DNA of 64,000 nucleotides from Agriotes lineatus (GCA_940337035.1 CALNHX010000270.1:1-64000), one strand, 5' to 3'. Shown: positions 43,513 through 55,279, numbered from the stretch's first letter. Notes: generated by a model not told the origin, from the letters alone. Numbers and translations are program-made.

Positions 43513-44666
43513 CAGGGTGTTCGGTAAAGAATGGGACACCGACTAGTCATGGATTCCTTACGTTATAATAAATCGATTAAACCTAATATACCTTAGTACA
43601 AAGTCCCTTCAGTAAGAAGTTATAGGGCTTTGAAGTTAAATTTTTAATTTTTTTGTTAATTTTCACAAATGTAGAGATTTCGATTTGAATTTTGGTATAC
43701 GTACTTATTATTATGTACTGCACTAATAGAAAAAAGTTCATAAACTATACTTAACTGTAAGTGGCACTTTACCGATCTTTCAAAACCTTTTTTAGCTCTA
43801 ACTTCGTTACCTGTACCATTTTTTTAAATTTTAGATTATTTTCTGAAAGAGAATTAAAATACACACAAATAATGTACTCTTAGTTCAAAAGCGTAAGAGC
43901 AACCGTTTACCTTAAAATGCTTATCAAAATTTTTTGGTTGTCATTAAGACGTGCAATTATCAAGTAGCCATGATCCCAAAAACAATGGGTAATGATTGTA
44001 ATCTAGTAAACAACAACAAGCAATCAATTAATGACGTTGGTGGCATCAGTTTTTTGTCTTTTGTGCATACGAAAATGCTGCAACAGAACGAACCTTTCAG
44101 CATTGGAGAATTCGTTATGTAGCGGCATTTTCTTATACATAAAAAAACAAATTCTTATGTCACTAATGTCATTAATTGATTTATTAATAGATGACCATTG
44201 TTTTTGTGATTATGGCTACTTGATAATTGCACGTCTTAATGACAACCAGAAACCTTTAAGGTAAACGGTTGCTTTTAGGCTTAAGAACTAAGAGTACATT
44301 ATTTTTGTACTTTTTAATTCTCTTTCAGATAATAACCTAAAACTTTAAAAAATGTTACAGATAACGAAGTTAGAGTTAAAAAAAGTTTTCAAAGATAGGT
44401 AAAGTGCCTCTTACAGTCAACTCTAATTTATGAAAATAAAATTTATTAGTGCAGTACATAATATAAGTATGTATACCAAAATTTAAATCGATATCTCTAC
44501 ATTTGTGAAAATTAACAAAAAAAATAAAAAATAAAAAATTGAACTTGAAGGCCCTATAACTTCTTACTGAAGGGACTTTGTACTAAGGTATATTAAGTTT
44601 AATCGATTTATTATAACGTAAGGAATCTATGACTGATAGGTGTTACATTCTTTACCGAACACCCTG
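43513..44666. mobile_element. Mariner-type element with ~480-bp inverted arms
   Basis: The left end CAGGGTGTTCGGTAAAGAAT and its complement at the right end (44647-44666) are flanked by TA. The arms run about 480 bp each (43513-43990 and 44190-44666), leaving a ~200-bp centre. Landmarks in both arms are CTTACGTTATAATAAATCGA, AAGTCCCTTCAGTAAGAAGT and TTGCACGTCTTAATGACAAC. No transposase ORF remains. TA targets and CAGGGTG ends fit Tc1/mariner-type non-autonomous elements. A half copy lies at 55617-55854. Confidence 0.75.
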
Positions 44667-44668
44667 TA

Positions 44669-45099
44669 TATAAAAATGAATGCTGATTTTATTTGTCCCG
44701 TATGCGTTCCTATACCATTCATATTTGTTGAGTTGTTGTGCGTACGCCCGCGAAGGTTTCTGAACTAGTACAGCCATTGTTTTCGGTATATGAATGCAGA
44801 ATTTAATTGAATCAAATACAAACAGCGACATTTTATTTCGTGCGAGCATTACTTTCGCTGTCAAATCAATTATCCCACCCAAATACAAGCGATTGGTCGA
44901 TCTACACCTCAAGTACGAACGAAAAGAGCATACCGAGCTTCAGAAACAGACAAGCAATGGGAAGCAAGACTGGAAACCGTTCGAGTACGCACTGCTCGAT
45001 CCAGACCAACACTGCACGCTGATTTAAATCTTGGAGCATTTCATTACGATGCTAATTATAATTAAAGTCTTCATCCAAGTGTGGTTATTGAAATCTATA
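44669..45099. other. Spacer between two mariner-type elements, with a repeated flank
   Basis: Its first ~125 bp (TATAAAAATGAATGCTG..., CGTATGCGTTCCTATACCAT, GAAGGTTTCTGAA) match 46075-46205 after the next element. An open frame to 45027 (KYERKEHTELQKQTSNGKQD) has plausible composition but no recognised family. Confidence 0.5.
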
Positions 45100-45101
45100 T
45101 A

Positions 45102-46072
45102 CAGGGTGAGGCGCATAAAGTGTTACAGAGCAATAGCACTCAAACTATTGATCATATCCAAAAATGTTTCAGACAAAAGTTTCGAGAAGGCCGTCATACT
45201 AGACCACCCTATTTTTTTATCGGTGGACGCGCTGAAGCTACGTCAAGGTCAACTCCAAATTTTTAAATGAAACTATGTATTTTTTTTTCGATGACATTAT
45301 TACCGATTTTAAGACAAATTCAGCTTACTGCAACACAAGGTCATTCTAGTTAGCAAAGTATGAAGATAGTAAAAAATCGAAAAATATCGGAATAATCACT
45401 TTCAAAGGATCCACTAACCTTGGTTTGGTTCTACCTACAGAAGATGCTCGAAGTGATGACCCTCGACTTGTAAGCACTTGTTAATTTGCTGATGAAAAGA
45501 CTGTCTAACTTCAGCTAACATTTGTGGTGTAATTTCGGTACATGCTCGTCGTATTCTGTCTTTCATGTCGTCAGGCGTGGTAGGTGCTACCGCGATTACG
45601 CGATCTTTGACAAAACCCCATAAAAAGTAATCTGCTGATGTTAGATCTGGCGATCGAGGTGGCCAAGCTACAGGACCGCCTCGTCCTATCCACTTTTCGC
45701 CAAAAATCTCATTCATCACTTGTCTTAAACACAGAGCATAATAGGGTGGTGCACCGTCGTGTTGACTCGTGTTTGTTGAACTGTTGCATTTTTCGATTAT
45801 TTTCATACTTTTCGTGACTAGAATGACCTTGTGTTTCAGGTCGCTGAATTTTCCTTCAAATCGGTAATAATGTCATCGAAAAAAACATACATGGTTCCAT
45901 TTAAAAAAGTGGAGTTGACCTTGATGTAGTTTCAGCGCCTCCACCGATAAAAAAATAGGGTAGTCCACTATGACGGCCTTCTAGAACACTGAAACTTTTG
46001 TCTGAAACATTTTTGGATGTGATCAATAGTTTGAGTGCTATTGCTCTGTAACACTTTATGTGCCTCACCCTG
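45102..46072 (-). mobile_element. Tc1/mariner element with internally deleted transposase
   Basis: Ends CAGGGTGAGGC...GCCTCACCCTG are flanked by TA, with inverted arms of about 165 bp carrying ACTATTGATCATATCCAAAA and its counterpart. Between them, with further inverted pairing to about 45400 and 45790, lies a truncated transposase ORF on the reverse strand. The autonomous element should have encoded a full IS630/Tc1/mariner transposase; here the N-terminal DNA-binding part and the first catalytic Asp are gone. Confidence 0.85.
45435..45806 (-). pseudogene. C-terminal part of a Tc1/mariner-type transposase
   Basis: 123 codons, open to a normal stop. SQHDGAPPYYA carries the second catalytic Asp; WIGRGGPVAWPPRSPDLTSA and DYFLWGFVKDRV carry the third acidic position in the usual PRSPDL context. 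The end, HQQINKCLQVEGHHFEHLL, is the typical C-terminus of these insect transposases. About the first two thirds of the protein (helix-turn-helix domains and first Asp) are missing, so it cannot catalyse transposition. The ORF start at 45806 is simply the first ATG after the deletion. Confidence 0.88.
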
Positions 46073-46074
46073 TA

Positions 46075-47780
46075 TATAAAAATGAATTTATTTTTGTTTG
46101 TCACGTATGCGTTCCTATACCATTCATCCGATTGCGATGCAACTTTTGGTGAGTTGTTGTGCGCCCGCCCTCGAAGGTTTCTGAATTAGTACAATCATTT
46201 TACAATAGGGGTCGAGATATTGCGATAAATTGTATTTATGCTCCGATTTGGCTCATATTCAGAATATATGTTAGTTACGTGGAAAGAAATATGTTTACAA
46301 AAAATAGACCCGGTAGGTGGTGCTGGAGTCGAGATATTTACGAAAATGTGTATTTATGGTTTGATTCAGAAGATATGAGTACAAAAACAAATGATTTTTG
46401 GGCAGAACAACGTTTGCCGGGTTATCTAGTAAAGAAATAAATTTGTTAGTCATGAATTTACAATCAATCAAACAAAACCAATAGAAAAAATAATGCACAA
46501 TGAAAGACGTAGTTAAAAGTTACATATTCGAAAAAGGAATTACTATTACTGTTTTCTGACTCCTGGTTTTATGTATAACTTCGAGCTTTGACCATAATTT
46601 CCATCACATTTGTTTTATTCTTGATACTTAGCTCTATAACGGGTTGATATTTTGTTTAATCATTGGAAAATGGCAATGATGCCTGGCAGGGTGATATACT
46701 TTTAAAAAGTTTTGCTTGGATTTCATCCTATGATGTTTTCTCCGTTAAATCTTACTTACCAGGTAAGATTCTGATTTATTTTACAACGTCAACAAAAAGT
46801 GCTTTTGCTAGATTAGATGTAGTAAATTCGGATATAGCTATAATATTAGATATGATCATAACAAAAGAAATTAAAGGGTTTTAAGAACTCATTAACCTAC
46901 AACACTATTAGTGGGAGATACAACTGGCTTCACAATAGCGGAGACAATCTCACTAATAACCTGAATAGAAGAGACCTACTATCGAGGGCCTCTTCTACAA
47001 TCTGAACGTTAAAAATAAACCATTCCCCATTTACTATTCTTCGCAAATAGAAAATACAGCATAAATGAAGTTCGTAAACACTGATGGTTCTTCAGTGGTT
47101 ATAGAATTACAATAAAATGTAAAATGTAAAATAAGCAATCTCCGTACCAACATGATTCGTTACGTATTTCAATCGCAGCAAAGTGTCAGCTGCGACACCA
47201 GATATAAGAAGGGCTAGAACAAAAAGCCTTGATCTGTACTGCTATCCATTTGAGTTAAAAGACTAGAGGAGTCGGCCAGATCAGAACCGTACTATCAGGT
47301 GGTATGTTTTTCCTAGACAGAAATGTGTACCCCAACGGATTAACAGTTCCACACCTCAGATCTTGGGTGGACAAACCAGGTTGTTTTACTTTCAAATATT
47401 ATAAAATCCTTATTTAATCAGACGGGTGCAGCAATTCACCAAATCATAAAACTTAATCTGCGTCAGAGACTCGAAATAAGTGCCTTACAGTATTGAAAAA
47501 TAAATGTAATACGCCAAGGTTACTAAAAATGTGAACCGAAAGTAGCTCTACTCTAAAGCTGTATAGGCAACATTTTCAAAAAAGAACTGCCAAGTGCGAA
47601 TACAAAAATTACTAAAAACTATATAGGCAACCTAATATACACAACAACGTGAAAAGTTGCTGACTGAACTGTAAAAGCGAATATGAAGAAAAATATCTTA
47701 AGTTTGTTCAAACTACTTTTTTGATGATAGGATTTTACACAAGTTTGACTTATAAAAATATTCAGGCTCTTACTTTGTGT
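46075..47780. other. Unassigned DNA with two unidentified short ORFs
   Basis: The first 130 bp repeat the flank after the previous mariner element. An open frame at 46159-46440 includes RPGRWCWSRDIYENVYLWF and ends in LPGYLVKK; another at 46663-46884 reads SFAWISSYDVFSVKSYLPG. Both have protein-like composition but no family I recognise, and may be decayed parts of one mobile ORF. Nothing else seen. Confidence 0.4.
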
Positions 47781-49100
47781 TACCTATTAGTATATGTTTA
47801 TAAATTATATTTTTATCAATTTAAATTGCCCTTTTATATTATTTGAATATTAATAGTTATACTTTTTGCTAGCTCCTGAAAATCAGGGGTGAATTCCTTT
47901 TATCTAGATTGCTTATTCTGAAATTTGATGTTCTGATTTGAATTCTATTACAAGTCTAAAATAACTTCTGTCAAATGATATGTCAAATAAATTTGAAAAT
48001 TCAATGACAAATACCAGATCGTTACATTCGCCACATAACAATATCAAACAGTAAGTAATTCCTTAATAATGAATTCACCTTTTTAGTTTTTTATTTTCTT
48101 TCAGTACTTACCGAATACCCAAAATCACGCACCTTATACTCAAACTTATCAATGTCCCTGATGTTAACCAACTTGCTCTACTCCGCCAACGACCAAAACT
48201 GATCCAGTCAACAAACACAGCGAAAGCTTCCAATTACGCCCAATATGTCAAAACTGCCTAGAATCAAGAACAGAAGCTCCCTTTACACCATGGACCCAAA
48301 ACAAACCCCAGTTGTAGTCACTCAACACCAACACTGCATCCAAAAACACTCCTCCAAATTACTCCACTGACCAGCACCAAGAACCAACGGTCTCTCCCTC
48401 AAAACTCTCCTTTCGTATTAACAGCTCAATGCAATCCAAATCAATTGACATACAATGTCAAATGTAATTCTTCAATAAACTTAACTTAGTATTTTTCTCT
48501 ATTTATTCTCCTTTGTAGATTAATCCTGCTTTTAGTTTAGTTTTTCACCATATACTTGCTATCTTCCTCCATTTTATATCTCATCTTCTTAAATTACATT
48601 CTATTTCTATTTCACCACCCAAATTTAGTCTTAATATCAACCCTTCTTAATATCCAAACATTTTCCTTTTAAAATATGGATTATTTCATACTTTTAAATT
48701 ACACCAAAATAATTACAGCTTTACATTCTTCAAAATTTGTTATGTTAATAATGAAAACAAAGTCCTAACGATATGATATTTTCTCCTTCCAACACAATAT
48801 ATCTTAATTTTTTTATTTCTACCTATTATGTGCAATAATCTTTTCGATTAAGTATTTGTCATTACCTCAAATTTCATATTAGATATTACATTATATTCGA
48901 ATCATCTGTTTCTCAATTAGCCATATTTTATTCAATTGCAAATTCTATTTTCTTTTCTTATTACATATCCATTATTCATATTCCCAATTTACATTCAAAT
49001 TGATCTCTATAATTTTCAACTATTGTAATCCCTTAATCCTATTTTAAAATTGATATTTATGACCTTGTATTCATATAATTACAATATATTGCAATGCGAG
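47780..49100. repeat. Copy 1 of a G-poor dispersed repeat with an intron-like segment
   Basis: GCCCTTTTATATTATTTGAA followed by TTTTTGCTAGCTCC corresponds to 51565-51625. A GTAAGTAATTCCTT...TTTCTTTCAG segment (about 48050-48106), resembling a small intron, is matched in copy 2. From about 48100 to 49080 the plus strand has very little G. No ORF. Confidence 0.45.
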
Positions 49101-50040
49101 ATACATTCAAAATATTCTGGTGATTGATGCTATTGTTTCTAGTAGCAGTATAATGCACCAAATGTCAAGTCATATCACTAGATTGCTGGTTCTGCGCATA
49201 TTTAATTGAAGGTTATGTTATTTTCTTTGTTACTCTATTATTTTTTCTTTTATAGATCTTTTTTTCCTCCATTCGCCAATGGTAAGTAATATGTTTTTTT
49301 TTGTAACTCTACGAGCAATTACACGTAGGTACATTGTTAAGACTAATTCATTAAAAAAAAAAATTAGTCGCTGACCAATTATTTGTTGAGAGCTTTGACG
49401 ACATCCAATAGCAATCTTGTCCTTTAATAATTCTTCAGCTTAGTCAATCATTCAGTGTTTACCGTCGAAGCCTGACTAACTAATTATGTCATTTTAGGAC
49501 AAATCTCTAAAAATTCGGAATTTGGTAACGGAGATGTTATTGTGCTTTTAGTATCACTATCACTTTGACACTTTTTCGATATTTGACTCGCCACGTCATC
49601 TGTGGGTAATACATCAATCCAGTAAAATTACAGAACAAAGGATGAACTACTGGCTGCACGAATTTATCGCCCAATTGTTCAACAGCATAGGCAATGAAAA
49701 TAAATACATTACTTAGAGCAGTCATTGTAGCTACACTAATAATGCGAATAATTTGAAATAAGTTAATGTTTATTATTTTAAATATTGGATGAAATTACTT
49801 TAAATTAGTAGATTATACAGAATTTATTATTGATAATTTGATACCAACCTACTTCACTGTTGCAATAGAACAAACTTTACACAAAGCAATAATCTGTAAA
49901 AATTAATTTCAAAAAAATTCATGTACTTAGTAACAAGCAGCGAAGTTTATCAATTAACGTTACTGTAAATCTATATTTCAACACCAAGCAAATCTGAAGC
50001 TTTATTTTGTTAATTATTATACAATATATTAGTATCTGAC
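49101..50040. other. Unassigned DNA with one unidentified reverse-strand ORF
   Basis: A reverse-strand open frame at 49725-49537 gives FIFIAYAVEQLGDKFVQPV and PQMTWRVKYRKSVKV, which is protein-like but not recognised. It has no clear splice sites and is not called as a gene. Confidence 0.35.
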
Positions 50041-50042
50041 AG

Positions 50043-50345
50043 AAGCCGGTAGCGCAGTTAGGAAAGCCGTAGGATTAAACAAGTCCTCGGTTCGAATCCC
50101 GCGGGAGCCAGAATTTTTCCGCAGCCTTGGCGATTAGAATCGGGCTTGGCGAGACCATTCGCAGTTGGATACCAAATTAACTATGTTCTACTCAGAACCA
50201 CAGACCTAAAAGATAAAGTAACAAGGTCAACACATTACCATGACATACACCTCACACAATGATTGCTGCGTAAGCTCAGAAGGCACGTTTCAACTTTATA
50301 ACCCCGAATCCGGGACAAAGTTGAGCATTGTACCGCCAGACGCAT
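50043..50345 (+). mobile_element. tRNA-derived SINE
   Basis: The head has box A-like TAGCGCAGTTAGGAAAGC and box B GGTTCGAATCCCG with a tRNA-like spacing, followed by GGGAGCCAGAA and a ~230-bp unrelated body. The acceptor stem does not pair, so it is not a tRNA gene. A short near-match ACAGAA(G/A)CC at both ends may be the target duplication, but it is weak. Confidence 0.65.
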
Positions 50346-50704
50346 TTACAGAAACCAAATTTCAATATCATTAACAATGTAAAAAGTTACAATAGAATGA
50401 AATGTTCCAAAAAAGTAATTATGTTCTATTAGTTAAAAGATATACGTTATATAATATTTGAAAATATATATACAGGGCATAACACGAAAGGTAGTAGGCT
50501 GGCTATGCATACCCATATTGTGCTCGCTAAAACAAACAAATAAGGTCTGATACATTTGTGGTTTACATCTAGTCCTTTCTGTGTTATAACTAAATTCAGT
50601 TTATTCAAATCAGAACTACGTCCACGAATGAGGTTAAAGATTGAATAAAAAAATCGATTAGAGGACAGTAGCAGTCCAGTGAGACAAATGTCTCATTTAA
50701 AAAA

Positions 50705-50883
50705 ACAAAAAAGACCGTTTTTCAAATAGAACGCGTATTAAATAATAACTGTACCCAGACCTGGAAGGTGTCAAAGTGGTTGCCTAACCGATCGACATTT
50801 TAAGGCGCAGAGGTCGCAGCTCCGTTTGGCTGCTGAAACATTTTTATTTAATACGCGTTCTATTGAAAAAACGGTCTTTTTGT
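50705..50883. repeat. Inverted repeat inside the mariner-type element
   Basis: Arms of about 36 bp (AAGACCGTTTTTCAAATAGA...GCGTATTAAATAA) pair with TTATTTAATACGCGTTCTAT... at 50846-50882, enclosing a ~100-bp GC-richer centre. It is either a nested MITE or a structural part of the larger element. Confidence 0.7.
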
Positions 50884-51003
50884 GATTTCTCAAAAACCGG
50901 AAGTGTCGCGTGACTGAAATTCGGTTCCTGAGCTGACATGACCATTCCAAACATATAACTTTATTAACTTTTTTCTCTATCTCTTACGGTTTGGGCTGCT
51001 GAA

Positions 51004-51067
51004 ACAGCGTCCCGGACGGACGGACAGACAAGTCTACAGCGTCCCGGACGGACAGACAGACAAGTCT
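51004..51067. repeat. Two tandem 32-bp units
   Basis: The unit ACAGCGTCCCGGACGGACGG... ends in ACAAGTCT and is repeated once with a single substitution (GGACGG to GGACAG). Confidence 0.9.
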
Positions 51068-51469
51068 ATTAGATAAAGGATGCTCTAAGTAACCTCAATT
51101 AACATTGCAAAGCTTGCTAATCATGGGCTGCCTCACACGTTCAAAATTCCCGGAGTGTTCTGAATTGTTTGCCATCCTGCTCGTTGTCGTAACTCTATAC
51201 AGAGTATACCATGCTTTCCGGTGTTACCAGATGTAAAAGACCAATAGATTTAAGTCAGAAGTTAAGTAACCTTGACACCTCACCTTCAACATGCTCACTG
51301 ATTGCTATTAATTATTTTTTGAATTTAAACTTAAGAAGGCTACAATTTGGAAAGGGAAGACTTTCGACCACAAGTACTGTACGACTGTGTGTAGCCAGCC
51401 CATCTTCTTGTTACCCCCTGTATATATATTGATATGCCCTACCTTTCTTTACTGATGCTCTTAGTTTAT

Positions 51470-52480
51470 TTAATTTAACTAGCTTGGATAGAACAAAGAC
51501 TATATAAGCTTGTATGGTATTCTTTTTAGATTGAAACAAATTTCTGTTTAGACGAATTTATGTAAAACATATGCCCCTTTTATATAAATGATTGATTATT
51601 GAGTTTATTAATTTTGCTAGCTCCAGTAGAACAACCACTCTCAAATCAGGTTAGGTTCATGCCGTTATCAAATTATTGCTTGATTGTTGATTAGTACAAT
51701 GAAAATTACTTCAAAAATATGACAATTCTACAACTGTCAACGTCAAAAATTATGAACGTAAAAACTAAGTCGAAATCATATTTGTTACAATTCTTATCAT
51801 TTTAAAAACATAGTAAATGTAAGTAGTTCCTTCAACTACCTTATTCACTATATTTTAACCTATCACTTTTTATATCCTTTCAGAAATACCTTCAGTTACT
51901 TCACCAATCACTCTTATCAGCCTCCTCGTTGACCCAAGCGTGTGCCGTTTGTTCACAAATGTCCCAGTGCTCCCATGCAGGTACAGCTCCTTAACAAATT
52001 ACAACACCCGTCGTTCTTTTGCTCCGTATGTAGCTTCACTGGAAGCTCCGGGTCTGCAGGAATCGCCTTTCTTTCTATTGCGTATCAACTCCCTCCAAGT
52101 CCATCTCAAGTGTAGATGTAATTAACTACCAGTGACTGCAACGCCCTTTATCCAAATCTCACAAAGTACTTATAACTTGCAACAATAAGCTCGACTACTA
52201 GTAACTGCAATGCCCTTTTATACAATTCAGATGTAATCAATCAACAATAAACTCAATCATCATCCTCTAATGCAATGGAGATGTAAATGTTAACAAAGAA
52301 ACGCAGACTTCCATTATCAATTCCAGAAATGACTATTTTTGTAGGTTGCTGCGGTTCAACTTCTCTTTGTACTACTACAACATAATTCCTCCTCTATTAA
52401 TCCATCATACCTTCTGCTTTTTTTTAATTCACCTTTCCTTCATCTCGTTAATTTATCATCTAGTATCACCCTTTTATATG
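51470..52480. repeat. Copy 2 of the G-poor dispersed repeat
   Basis: It shares GCCCCTTTTATATAAATGAT, TTTTGCTAGCTCC, the GTAAGTAGTTCCTT...ATCCTTTCAG intron-like segment (about 51819-51882) and later CTCTTTCC-rich, G-poor sequence with copy 1. Divergence is high. No ORF recognised. Confidence 0.45.
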
Positions 52481-53890
52481 CCAATCAGCTAATTAAATCA
52501 TTTAATGAAAGGGATTTTTTATTATCAAATTTTGCTTTTAATCAAAAATACGTTTACAGTTTTAGAATAAAATTTTGTTGTTATATTAAAAATTACAATT
52601 CACCATAGCAATACTAATACATTTATTTTTTCAAAATTAACACTTCTCGATTACTTATTAGTACAATTTATATATATTTAACATTTCAAATTATAACCAA
52701 GGGGTTGTTTTTAGAACCCCTTGGATACCAGTTTTACGTGCTGCCACGTTTGCGTAATGTAGGGGTTGGTTTGAACCCGTATATCACTATTTGCAAGTAG
52801 GGGATTGTAACTTATCTGCTGTCCACGATTAGTAATCGTAGGGGTTTGTACTGTTGAGTTATGGTTCAATAAAACACCGACAAAAGAATAAATAACTTAT
52901 ATTAAACGAACTTAAAAATTTGGATCAAGTACAAATTAATTTTATCCTATCTGATCAATGGTTAATTAACTGTAGCTTCGTTAAAAAGGTTGATCAAAAT
53001 TATGCTTAATTTTTATGACATCAATTTACTTTGGAAGGGAAGAATAAACATAGCAGCCCTGCTTTTAGTTGGTTAAATAAATACCATAAATGACTGACCT
53101 TCGTCCAGGTGCCGTTGCTAGAACTTGGAGGGTGAATGTTAATTTTATTTATTTGCGGTACTCCCGAAACAATTATGGATTTCGTCAAGTGTTAGGATGT
53201 TACTTGAATGCCCCTGGCTTCATTGATATTCCTTCAATATTGAGTGGCTTGTCACAAACACTTGTTCACATCAATTTTTAATAGAACTTTCAATTTTGAA
53301 TTCGATTATTTCGCGCGGCACGCGTCGAAGCTCCGTACACCAAAAGCGGCTTTCGCCGGTAATTAGTTCATCGCGGAACCCGGGGAAGACTGCCTGTCTA
53401 GTTCGCGCTCTCCAAAAGGTAATTTTCTTTCGTGAAGAGCCGGGTGTTTTTTTAACTTGCCAAAAATGGCTTTATTCTTAGCGGCTCTTGGTACTGCATG
53501 AAACCCAAACTGACTCATCGGTTCTCACAGTACAAAAATTGCATGTGTGCTGGCGCAGCCCGATTCTTCGAAAATTCTGCCAGTAAGTTAATATCGAATT
53601 TCTTTGACTTCCCGGATGCAATTCAACCGTTGCTTGGATTATAACAATGTAACCTTTTACGTGCTTAGTAAATGACATTTTTGCAGGGGGCGGCTTTGAT
53701 TTATTCTTCCTCATGACAACTTAAAATCTATAAGGTTTCTAATTATAAACGCAATTTTCTTGCGGGTTGTTACAAAATAATTATTCAACTTGCCTTTTCC
53801 TTTTTCAAATTACCTTATAGTTGGTCGAATGCAGGCTTTCACGGCCGTTGTCCATAATGGTAAGTTCTTCCTATATAATTACGACTCCGT
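52481..53890. other. Unassigned DNA with a perfect hairpin
   Basis: A perfect 10-bp stem (CCAAGGGGTT at 52699, AACCCCTTGG ending 52726) is followed by three further GTAGGGG(A/T)TTG-type motifs at about 52759, 52797 and 52838. The part just before 53890 (GAATGCAGGCTTTCACGGCC near 53828) looks like Penelope-associated sequence. No gene recognised. Confidence 0.45.
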
Positions 53891-53902
53891 AAATATACTA
53901 GC

Positions 53903-54170
53903 TTCTTCTTCCTCTTAATTTAGGCTGAGAGCCTGTTATTTCGACACAATGAGTGCGGTTTTATAAGCCATCTTAAGCCGCAGCCGGGGTAGGTGGCTAG
54001 CCTAACCCCTTGAATTAGGGAAGAATGCCCTCATAGGGGTCACGACCACCAAAGATATTCGTATGATGGCCGGAGAGCGTTTGATGTTTCCAATGTACGG
54101 GTGTGGGGCTCGAACCCACTACCTGTCGACTACTGGCGCAAGCACTCTACCAGCCGGCCACACGTTCTCA
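53903..54170 (-). mobile_element. tRNA-derived SINE, reverse strand
   Basis: 268 bp. On the reverse strand the head holds box A GGCTGGTAGAGTGCTTG and box B GTAGTGGGTTCGAGCCCC; the tail is (AAG)n-like. The target duplication AAATATACTAGC lies at 53891-53902 and 54171-54182. It is unrelated in body sequence to the other SINEs. Confidence 0.85.
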
Positions 54171-54182
54171 AAATATACTAGC

Positions 54183-54545
54183 CAGGACTAAAAAATACTT
54201 CCTCGTGTTATTCGTGAAACCTAGAAATTATTAAAAATCCAAACAATTTCAACCGAGAAGACGGCTACCGCCTTAGTAACACATGGAAGGTAGCTCTGCA
54301 AAATCAATCCACCCATAGACTAGTTTCACGTGAGAAACCAAGCGGAAAACGACAAGTCCCAATAACATACTAGATCTACATGAGCAGCCAACCGTAACGG
54401 CTCCTCGGTATATAACCAGGAGCAAAAGACCCCAACATCAGACTTTAGAAAACTGCTGAAGAAGCTGACAGCATGAGCAGCGAAACGTCAAGTTCAAATC
54501 GACGCCAACGGCATAACTCGGAAGAATCTACCATTACCTTATAGT
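54183..54545 (+). pseudogene. Penelope-like element 3' terminal fragment
   Basis: A short C-terminal ORF remnant reads through frame breaks as IIKNPNNFNREDGYRLSNTW, the same block as in the copy at 33660-34147 (HPNNINREDGFKLSKTW). It is followed by ~250 bp of 3' tail ending with CAGCATGAGCAGCGAAACGT, typical of these elements. All upstream domains are missing. Confidence 0.75.
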
Positions 54546-55270
54546 TTATTCTAATTGTTATCTTATTTCAATTATGACTTAAACTCTGATATTACCATCC
54601 ACCACTATTTAATCCATATGTGAGAACCTTTCTGCTAAAATATTAATTGTATTACTGGATTTGAATTTTAGTCTAGAATTTATTAACTAGCTTTTGAATA
54701 ATTGCTGTTCTTTTACTACTTAAATTCATCTTTGCACGTTTTAATAATTAAGTATTTTTATTACTCTATAAATAATCTCATAGCTAAAGATTGACTTTTA
54801 CAAACAAACTAGCAGTCGTTGCATTTGTAGTTCTTTCTGTAAAGGGTTTTAACGATCTACAAAAGAAAGTAAAAAGGTAGGTCCGTGGACGCACCAACCT
54901 GAGCCTTCCTTCGCACATCGCTGTAGACGAGCAGAAAGATTGTTCTACCATTTGAGGCTTGAAGGGAACAGTTCCTAGAGAGATTTTAAGAGATTGTGGT
55001 GCCCTTTTTAACATCACTAATTAATTTCCAAGACATCGCCCTTAACGCTTATGGAGTCGAACCACTTCCTTCGCGACGAGCAGCTGGTAAAGCTGTTACA
55101 GGGACATGTATTTTGCTTGTGTATTACCGAATTGTCTTTTAATTTATCCTTCAAAATAGTGACAACTACCCAGTTGCCCCAAAAGTTACAAATCAGCCTA
55201 TATCACAGAGCTTCGAATAGTGCCATTTTGTTGCCCAGGTATAAGAATGTCTTGCAGTCAACACCCTGTC
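54546..55270. other. Unassigned AT-rich DNA
   Basis: No gene recognised. An ORF at 55017-54784 on the reverse strand has no familiar motif. Confidence 0.4.
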
Positions 55271-55279
55271 GCTTAATAT

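Larger units (their letters stand above)
50473..51420. mobile_element. Mariner-type non-autonomous element, 948 bp
   Basis: Left end CAGGGCATAACACGAAAGGT and right end (reverse complement CAGGGGGTAACAAGAAG) share an imperfect ~35-bp TIR that includes GGCTGGCTA. The flanks are TA. It contains a separate inverted pair (50705-50883) and a tandem 32-bp duplication at 51004-51067. No transposase ORF. Confidence 0.7.

Noticed and set aside
50043..50110. tRNA-like sequence with boxes A and B
   Set aside because: The acceptor and anticodon stems do not pair and an unrelated body follows, so it is a SINE head and not a tRNA gene. The same applies to the heads at 13544, 34159 and 54170.
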